Below, one piece after another: positions 40,954-46,329 of a DNA stretch of 46,329 nt. The stretch's first letter is position 1, and each line of letters starts with the position of its first letter. Made by a program: the position numbers and the translations under genes. Source of the stretch: an uncultured bacterium (GTDB lineage: Bacteria; Bacillota; Clostridia; Lachnospirales; Lachnospiraceae); contig CANRVD010000016.1 in the NCBI GenBank assembly GCA_947643145.1, positions 1 to 46,329 of the forward strand. Direction: 5' to 3'. Below the pieces are notes generated by a model. It did not search any database and was not told where the DNA came from. It saw only the letters and a list, made by a program, of their open reading frames with translations.

Positions 40954-42066
40954 ATGACTATTATTTTTTGTTTGTTATTTTGTTTGAATTTAATATTTGT
41001 CAGGTTAAAAGAGCAAAATAGAATTGTAATAATTTTATCATATATTGTATTAATTATATTGATGTCAGGTAACACAGAAGGTCCGGATGTGGAAACATAT
41101 CGTTATTATTATAGACAAGCCAGTGCTCATATTTTCTTATCAGGAGATTTTGGTTATTATCTTGTAGAGTGTCTATGTGGAAAATATTTTCATATGTCTT
41201 TCTACCTGTTTCGTTTAATACTTTCAGTTATTTGTATTTTATTAATTGATTCAGCATTTCGATATTTGGATGGAAATAGGCATTTTGGAATGGTGTTATA
41301 TATGGGATATCCCTTTTTTATGGATGCTATACAAATTAGAAATTTTGTAGCAATTTCGATCGTGCTATATTCGTTACGATACTTGGTATCTACAGATAAA
41401 ATGGATACCCTTAAGTATATTGTACTAGTATTAGTTGCATGTAGTTTCCATGCAGTTTCTATGCTTTTTTTACTTTTTCTAATATATCAATTAAAAAATA
41501 AGAAAATTGTTAACAAATTACTATTTTTTATAGGATGTGTTTTATTTTTTGTTACCTATAGATATGGAAATTTTGTATATAGTTTCTTTATTCATATATT
41601 ATTTACTGAGAGAGGGTTAGGCTATATTACTACTCGAACTGGCATTTCGTGGGCAGGTGTATCTTTATTATATATAACAAATTTAATTATCTTAATGTGT
41701 TTAAATACAGTATCAAAGAAAAAGTCAGATGACGATGGAATGATAGTAATTGACTATTTATGGAAGAGTAATTGTTGTCTAATGATTTTTTTGCCATTAT
41801 GTCTAATTAATATTAATTATTATCGAATATTTAGAAATATTTATACGTTAAATATTATTCCGTATATACTTATTATACAAACTTTATCACGAAAAAGTTT
41901 GTATAGATATTTCTTTGTTGCATCGGCGCTTATGTTGATGTTTGCTTGGTATATTTATGATTGTATGCTATTAAATGATTTTGAAAGAGTTGTTCAGCCA
42001 ATATTTGAACATAATATTTTTTTTGGAGTAGATAAGGATATTTCGCTATTGTTTCAAAAACCATAA
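40954..42066 (+). CDS. EpsG/Wzy-like polysaccharide polymerase
   Basis: This 370-residue membrane protein has about ten helices. The segment GPDVETYRYYYRQA, DAIQIRNFVAISIVLYSLRYL and ACSFHAVSM follow the EpsG pattern (D-x-x-Y, RN/RxxxA, SFH). Such proteins polymerise lipid-linked repeats outside the membrane. The call rests on topology and these motifs. Confidence 0.82.
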   Translation: MTIIFCLLFCLNLIFVRLKEQNRIVIILSYIVLIILMSGNTEGPDVETYRYYYRQASAHIFLSGDFGYYLVECLCGKYFHMSFYLFRLILSVICILLIDSAFRYLDGNRHFGMVLYMGYPFFMDAIQIRNFVAISIVLYSLRYLVSTDKMDTLKYIVLVLVACSFHAVSMLFLLFLIYQLKNKKIVNKLLFFIGCVLFFVTYRYGNFVYSFFIHILFTERGLGYITTRTGISWAGVSLLYITNLIILMCLNTVSKKKSDDDGMIVIDYLWKSNCCLMIFLPLCLININYYRIFRNIYTLNIIPYILIIQTLSRKSLYRYFFVASALMLMFAWYIYDCMLLNDFERVVQPIFEHNIFFGVDKDISLLFQKP

Positions 42067-42079
42067 AATGAGGAATCAT

Positions 42080-43462
42080 ATGAAAAGAGATATTATTCGG
42101 TTATTTGTAACAAATATAATAAAAATGTCGGTTACATTGTTGACAGCTTTTGTGATACCTACAGTTTTGTCTATAGATGATTATGGTTATCTGAAGTTGT
42201 ATCAATTTTATGTTAGTTACTTAGGAGTATTGCATTTGGGATATTGTGACGGAATATATTTATATTATGGTGGTGTGAATATTAATAGCATAGATAGAAT
42301 ACAACTGTCATTGGAACATAGTACATTGTTATTATATGAAATATTTGTAGCATTTGGCTTTCTGGTATATTCGATTGTTAACAGAGATTTTATTATTTTA
42401 ATTTTGGCATTTACTATTGTTCCGGCAGTATTGTCAACATTATATATATATATATATCAAGCTACGGGTGAACTAAAGAGATATTCTAAATTGGTTAATT
42501 TTACAACTATTTGCAATTTAATTATTATTATCAGTTTAGTTTTGACTTCTATTAAGAACTACAAATGCTATATTGTTGCTAATTGCTTAGTGCAATGGAT
42601 AATGTTTGTTACAGGTTGGATTTCCTTTAAACGAAAAATAGTAATGGGGAAAATTCTGTTTTCGTTTAAGATTTTTATCAAATATGTGAGAATGGGGATT
42701 TTGCTTACGATTGGAAATTTTATTTATGCACTATTTATTGGCATAGATAAATGGTTTATTAACAAAAATTTGGATATTTCCCAGTTTTCATTCTATTCTT
42801 TCGCAGCGCAAATGGTAACGGTAGTTAATATGATTGTTTCGCCAATTGCCATGACATTATACAGTCATTTGAGCCGGGAAAAAAATAAGAATTTTGAAAT
42901 AAGAATAAAGCGATTACTAGTTGTCATCTTAATGATTATACCACTTTTTATTAATTGTATTGAATTGATAGTTTGCAATTTTTTATCATCCTACATATCA
43001 GCTGTAGATGTAATAAGAATATTGTTGATTTCACAGATTTTTTTGGTATTGAATACAGCGGTTTTTGTAAATCTATATAAAGTATACAAGAAGCAAAAAG
43101 ACTATTTTATTAGACTAAGCGTAGCTGTTGTAGTTGCATTGTTATTAAATATATTGATATGTATATATAGTCCTAACATTGTGGCATTTTCTGTTGCGAC
43201 AATGTTTAGCATAATCGTTTGGTTGCTTCTAAATCTTAATTTTTTTCATTATTTAAAGCCGGAATTGAAAGAATTGATTTATATAGTTGGATTGCTATTA
43301 CTATATGTTTTTTTATTCAAAGCAGATATTATATTTCGCATTTCTGTCTATTTTATGATTTACTTGTTAACTACTAAATATTTAATGAAGGAAGAATGGA
43401 ATTACATATTTTCTCAGATTCAAGGGGGATATAATAAAATTCGTAAGATTCTTTGTAAATAA
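42080..43462 (+). CDS. Wzx-like oligosaccharide flippase
   Basis: This 460-residue membrane protein has about 12 helices and the N-terminal pattern of the MOP superfamily (IPTVLSIDDYGYLKLYQFYV). It would flip the undecaprenyl-linked repeat across the membrane for the polymerase. The ATG at 42080 has TGAGGA upstream; the one at 42068 overlaps that site. Strongly AT-rich like its neighbours. Confidence 0.85.
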   Translation: MKRDIIRLFVTNIIKMSVTLLTAFVIPTVLSIDDYGYLKLYQFYVSYLGVLHLGYCDGIYLYYGGVNINSIDRIQLSLEHSTLLLYEIFVAFGFLVYSIVNRDFIILILAFTIVPAVLSTLYIYIYQATGELKRYSKLVNFTTICNLIIIISLVLTSIKNYKCYIVANCLVQWIMFVTGWISFKRKIVMGKILFSFKIFIKYVRMGILLTIGNFIYALFIGIDKWFINKNLDISQFSFYSFAAQMVTVVNMIVSPIAMTLYSHLSREKNKNFEIRIKRLLVVILMIIPLFINCIELIVCNFLSSYISAVDVIRILLISQIFLVLNTAVFVNLYKVYKKQKDYFIRLSVAVVVALLLNILICIYSPNIVAFSVATMFSIIVWLLLNLNFFHYLKPELKELIYIVGLLLLYVFLFKADIIFRISVYFMIYLLTTKYLMKEEWNYIFSQIQGGYNKIRKILCK

Positions 43463-43479
43463 GAGAGGAGATTAATGAA

Positions 43480-44652
43480 ATGATAAAAGTGAAGGTTGTA
43501 ACATCAAATAATAGGGGGTTTTTGACATATTTATTTGATTATTTGTTCAAAGATATTAGTTTTTCATATAATAAATCAACAATATATGAAAGAAAAGATG
43601 GAAAAAGTATCAAAATGTTAATAAAGAAATTGCTGAGATATTTTCTGTCTTTCCGTATATGCGATTATTTAGGTGTGTTTCAGATTATACATAGTAGGAA
43701 TAAAGTGAGTGATGTAGAGTTTAGCTTCAACAGATTTGTGAAGGGAAAAAAGCCGTATGTAATATATCTTGAGAATCCGGGTGCGCTATTAAATTACCAC
43801 TGGAATAGGAGTCGGTATAAAATCACAAAGTTGCGTTTGAGAAAACAGTTTGAAAATCCAAATTTGAAAGCAATTATTTGCATGTCCAATTCATGTAAAG
43901 ATGGATTGTATAAAATATACGATATACCAGAATCTTTGCGAGTTGAAACAATATTTCCGCTAATTACTAATAGAGAGGATATAGATGAAGAAGTCATAAA
44001 AAATAGGCAGAGTAATAAATACATTGAATGTCTATTTGTAGCAGAATATTTTAGGAAGAAAGGCGGAAAGGATCTGCTGGAAGTATTTAAATTAATTAGA
44101 AAGAATGATATGCCTTTCCGGTTGCATATTATAACAGGATTAAATTTTTTAGATGAGAATGATAAGGAAGAAATAGAGAATAATGAATTAATTGATATTC
44201 ATGATTTCTCATTTAGCAAAAAGGAAATGTTAGAAATATATAAAAATTCAGATATTCTTTTGAATCCAACTAGAGTGGACAGTTTTTCATTAGTGACACT
44301 TGAAGCAATCAAGGCAGGTTGTTTAGTTGTTGGCACCAATTTATATGCAATTAAAGAGATGGTCCCTAAAGAGTTGAATTTATATTTAATGGATCCATAT
44401 TATAAATATTGGAGAGAAGATAATCTTTTGAATCTTGATATAGCGTGTAATCAAAAGAATACCATAGATGGTGATTTTATTGATCAATCTTTAGTGCATA
44501 AAATCTTTATATTGCTAAAAATGTTAAATGATAATAGAGAAAAATTAACAAACGATTGTATTTTCACTTTGATGGCATCAAAATCTGGAATATTGGATGA
44601 ACACGGTATCGTTAGTGCGTGGAATAATGTGTTTCAGGCAATGTTAAAATAA
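43480..44652 (+). CDS. Glycosyltransferase (GT4-like)
   Basis: The protein has 390 residues. The C-lobe has the FVAEYFRKKGGKDLLEVF loop and the ILLNPTRVDSFSLVTLEAIKAG acceptor/donor signature, with the E-x7-E pattern (DSFSLVTLE). The N-lobe is divergent. It is the last intact gene of the polysaccharide operon. GAGGAG precedes the ATG. Confidence 0.83.
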   Translation: MIKVKVVTSNNRGFLTYLFDYLFKDISFSYNKSTIYERKDGKSIKMLIKKLLRYFLSFRICDYLGVFQIIHSRNKVSDVEFSFNRFVKGKKPYVIYLENPGALLNYHWNRSRYKITKLRLRKQFENPNLKAIICMSNSCKDGLYKIYDIPESLRVETIFPLITNREDIDEEVIKNRQSNKYIECLFVAEYFRKKGGKDLLEVFKLIRKNDMPFRLHIITGLNFLDENDKEEIENNELIDIHDFSFSKKEMLEIYKNSDILLNPTRVDSFSLVTLEAIKAGCLVVGTNLYAIKEMVPKELNLYLMDPYYKYWREDNLLNLDIACNQKNTIDGDFIDQSLVHKIFILLKMLNDNREKLTNDCIFTLMASKSGILDEHGIVSAWNNVFQAMLK

Positions 44653-45115
44653 TAAGTAAATGATTTTGCTAATTCAGGAAAAAGTTGTCCAATTAAAAGT
44701 TGGTCAATCCCAAATATTAATTATAGAGAATGAACCCATTCTAATCCTCCAGCTGTGCTGGAGAGGATTGAGTAAGTGGTAGCTATGAGTATGTTGAAAA
44801 GGGCTCCTGTGATACAATGAGAATGATGTCGCAAGTCAAAATCAAAGAAAAAGAGGCGGTTCCAATGGACAGTAAAAGCTTAGCACGTAGTGTGTCCAGA
44901 ATGCTAGAGGATATTAAAGAAATTTTAGTAACTGAAAAGCAATGCTTTTCGTGAGATGAAAAGAGGTCTTCTGCAATCAGTGTGCAGGCACAGATTGAAA
45001 AACACTCATAGGGTTGTAGTCAAAAGCTATGGTATTGAGCGTATGAGAAAAGGCAGAGAAAGAGCTGTCAGTTGGGTGTCATGAAGCTGAACGAAAGTGA
45101 AGAGCTGATGAACAA
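44653..45115. other. Gene-poor sequence with short decayed open frames
   Basis: A short frame at 44865-44954 begins MDSKSLARS, which is how IS200-type transposases often begin, but no further match follows and it stops after 29 codons. An AATCCTCCAGC/GCTGG-AG-AGGATT hairpin lies at 44743-44769 without a T run. No intact gene was seen. Confidence 0.4.
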
Positions 45116-45330
45116 TAGCTGATGAACACGATAAGCGCCAGATAGTCCTTGGCTTAGAGCCGACAGGGCACTACTGGTTCTGCCTTGCGACATGGATGGT
45201 CTCAAACAGAATCAGCGTTGTGCAGGTAAACCCTTATGCCGTGAAGCAGACAAAGGAAGTTGAAGATAACAGCCAGCTCAAGGATGACAGGAAAGCCCCT
45301 AGTCTAATCGTTTGTTTGCCATCAGGCACC
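45116..45330 (+). pseudogene. IS110-family transposase fragment
   Basis: The frame starting near 45121 reads DEHDKRQIVLGLEPTGHYWF and continues VVQVNPYAVKQTKEVEDNSQ then LKDDRKAP. GxEPTGHYW and NPxxVKxxKE are typical of the DEDD IS110 transposases. Both ends are missing and the frame decays after about 65 residues, so it is inactive. Confidence 0.78.
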
Positions 45331-45427
45331 TCCTCAGTGTTGTAGTAAACATTTCCAACATTGAATGAGAAACTTCGTGATTGTTGGAGTGCTCGTTTCT
45401 AATTTTTAGACACTCCGATTATGACAT

Positions 45428-45737
45428 GGATTTATGAGGATAACAATCCGAGGGCAGATTAGGCGCTTATCTTACAAGTATAATGGATTTATATTCAAGA
45501 AAGATTATATCATGGGTATTAAGTGATACTCTGGAGGCAAAATGGGTAATAGATGCAATAGGGAAAGCGAAAGAAGCACGAGGCGTGGATAAGCCAAAGA
45601 TCATGCACAGTGACCGTGGAATACAGTATACCTGTGAAGCATATATGGAGGCGACAGAAGGATGGGAAAGGAGTTAATCTAAAAAAGCTTATCTATGGGA
45701 CAATGCTTGTATAGAGTCTTTCCATTCTGTATTAAAG
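45428..45737 (+). pseudogene. IS3-family transposase (OrfB) remnant
   Basis: The frame at 45483-45677 has MDLYSRKIISWVLS and KIMHSDRGIQYT, the rve/DDE core of IS3 OrfB. It stops early, and a shifted frame continues with KAYLWDNACIESFHSVLK, the expected downstream segment with the third acidic residue. Upstream bases also resemble OrfB in broken frames. The match ends at 45737, where the IS66 end begins. Confidence 0.8.
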
Positions 45738-45822
45738 TAAACGGTAGATAGTGCGTACCTATACAAAACTGGAGCAAACCTGTATGATAGTAGCAGATCT
45801 GCTCCAGTTCTAATTTACTTCA

Positions 45823-46080
45823 TTATTTATCGGGCTTCCGGCAGTTCGCAGGGAGGTTCGGTGACCATGGAAGCAGATCTTCCAGAAAAGCACGGTCCGT
45901 ATCATCCAGATGCTTCGGTATCTCCGTAAGCAGATATTCAAAGTAATCATACGGTTTCAGACTGTTTGCTTTTGCGGTCTCTGCAATGCTGTAGATGATC
46001 GCACTGGATCTGGCTCCGGCAACTGTATCAATCATTACCCAGTTCTTTTTCCCGATACAGAATCCACGGAATGGAAGCAC
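45823..46080 (-). pseudogene. IS66 transposase TnpC, C-terminal remnant
   Basis: The frame of about 85 residues includes FCIGKKNWVMIDTVAGARSS, IIYSIAETAKANSLKPYDYF and EYLLTEIPKHL, the C-terminal signature of IS66 TnpC. The first residues come from the deletion junction, so the start codon is not genuine. The DDE core is absent. Confidence 0.82.
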
Positions 46081-46285
46081 CCTTTATGGAGATATCCAGC
46101 TCCGGTTCAGGATTGCGGTTATCATGCCCGCTTTTCTGCAGAAGTTCCGGTTCCACAGGAACCACTAGATGTCCGCGCATCTGTTCCGGAAGTTTTTCAA
46201 GGCAGGCCGCCCTTACACGGCGGAGCCGGTAATAGTAATTTGCCTTTGTAATGCCGTTGCAGGCACACCAGTCCGCTACGCTCAT
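46028..46285 (-). pseudogene. IS66 accessory protein TnpA, fused at the deletion point
   Basis: The frame is open from the window edge and reads MSVADWCACNGITKANYYYR, a TnpA helix-turn-helix. After DISIKGAS it runs into tnpC sequence in the wrong frame and stops. The true start lies upstream of the ATG shown, probably past the window end. Confidence 0.75.
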
Positions 46286-46329
46286 ACCGACCGGACGATT
46301 CTGACAGTCCCTGATCTGTGCTGCCCATT

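Larger units (their letters stand above)
45738..46329 (-). mobile_element. IS66-family element with internal deletion, partial
   Basis: The element starts at GTAAACGGTAGATAGTGCG (45738 onward), which looks like an IS66 terminal repeat, and continues beyond the window. On the minus strand it carries the front of tnpA and the end of tnpC; tnpB and most of tnpC are missing. The other terminal repeat is not in the window. Confidence 0.7.

Noticed and set aside
44743-44769. Hairpin after the polysaccharide operon as its terminator
   Set aside because: The stem has a bulge and no T run follows; it lies about 90 nt past the stop in decayed sequence.
44865-44954. IS200-type transposase start
   Set aside because: Only the first seven residues resemble IS200 and the frame stops after 29 codons, so the family call cannot be supported.

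Overview
The window looks like chromosome from an anaerobic, spore-forming Firmicute of the Lachnospiraceae type (Roseburia/Eubacterium-like). The evidence is a moderately AT-rich sequence, strong AGGAGG ribosome sites with frequent GTG/TTG starts, dipicolinate synthase genes for spores, CdaA/CdaR, LytTR/GHKL signalling proteins and Big_2 surface proteins. Species-level assignment is inference. No rRNA, tRNA or CRISPR array was seen.

Bases 1-5400 are housekeeping: a C-terminally truncated SMC remnant, a corrinoid adenosyltransferase, dapA and dapB (lysine/diaminopimelate), a CvpA-like membrane protein, queH, a Nudix hydrolase and a 2H phosphoesterase. A 220-bp palindromic element and a second hairpin-rich block separate dapA from dapB. 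Bases 5400-12600 hold a DUF6033-type gene behind a possible sigma-28 promoter, a coiled-coil protein, a LytTR/GHKL two-component pair and two fused ABC exporters.

Bases 12600-17820 read as one run: a PurF-like protein that lacks the glutaminase nucleophile, two uncharacterised membrane proteins, then cdaA and cdaR (c-di-AMP synthesis and its regulator). They end at a bidirectional terminator shared with the oppositely oriented dpaA-dpaB. DapA makes the precursor used both by DapB (cell wall, lysine) and by DpaAB (spore dipicolinate), so both ends of that branch point are in the window. Bases 19400-25300 carry a zinc-ribbon/TM2 protein, an orphan LytTR regulator, a BlaI-like repressor, a TPR lipoprotein, hflX, dihydrofolate reductase and an XRE regulator. 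Small intergenic repeats recur in this stretch. The XRE gene faces a perfect 14-bp inverted repeat that overlaps a near-consensus divergent promoter, followed by a structured leader or small RNA.

Bases 25600-44650 are a cell-surface block: two secreted Big_2 proteins, a membrane protein, then an exopolysaccharide/capsule operon. The operon holds phosphatase CpsB, chain-length regulator CpsC, tyrosine kinase CpsD, a 4,6-dehydratase, an aminotransferase, an initiating sugar-phosphate transferase, a divergent PLP enzyme, two acyltransferase-like proteins, three glycosyltransferases, a Wzy-like polymerase and a Wzx-like flippase. The gene set suggests an amino-sugar-initiated, Wzx/Wzy-type polymer. 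The last genes are markedly more AT-rich than the rest, which suggests transfer.

Bases 44650-46329 are a transposon graveyard: IS110 and IS3 remnants, and an IS66 copy with an internal deletion that appears to have landed in the IS3 remnant.
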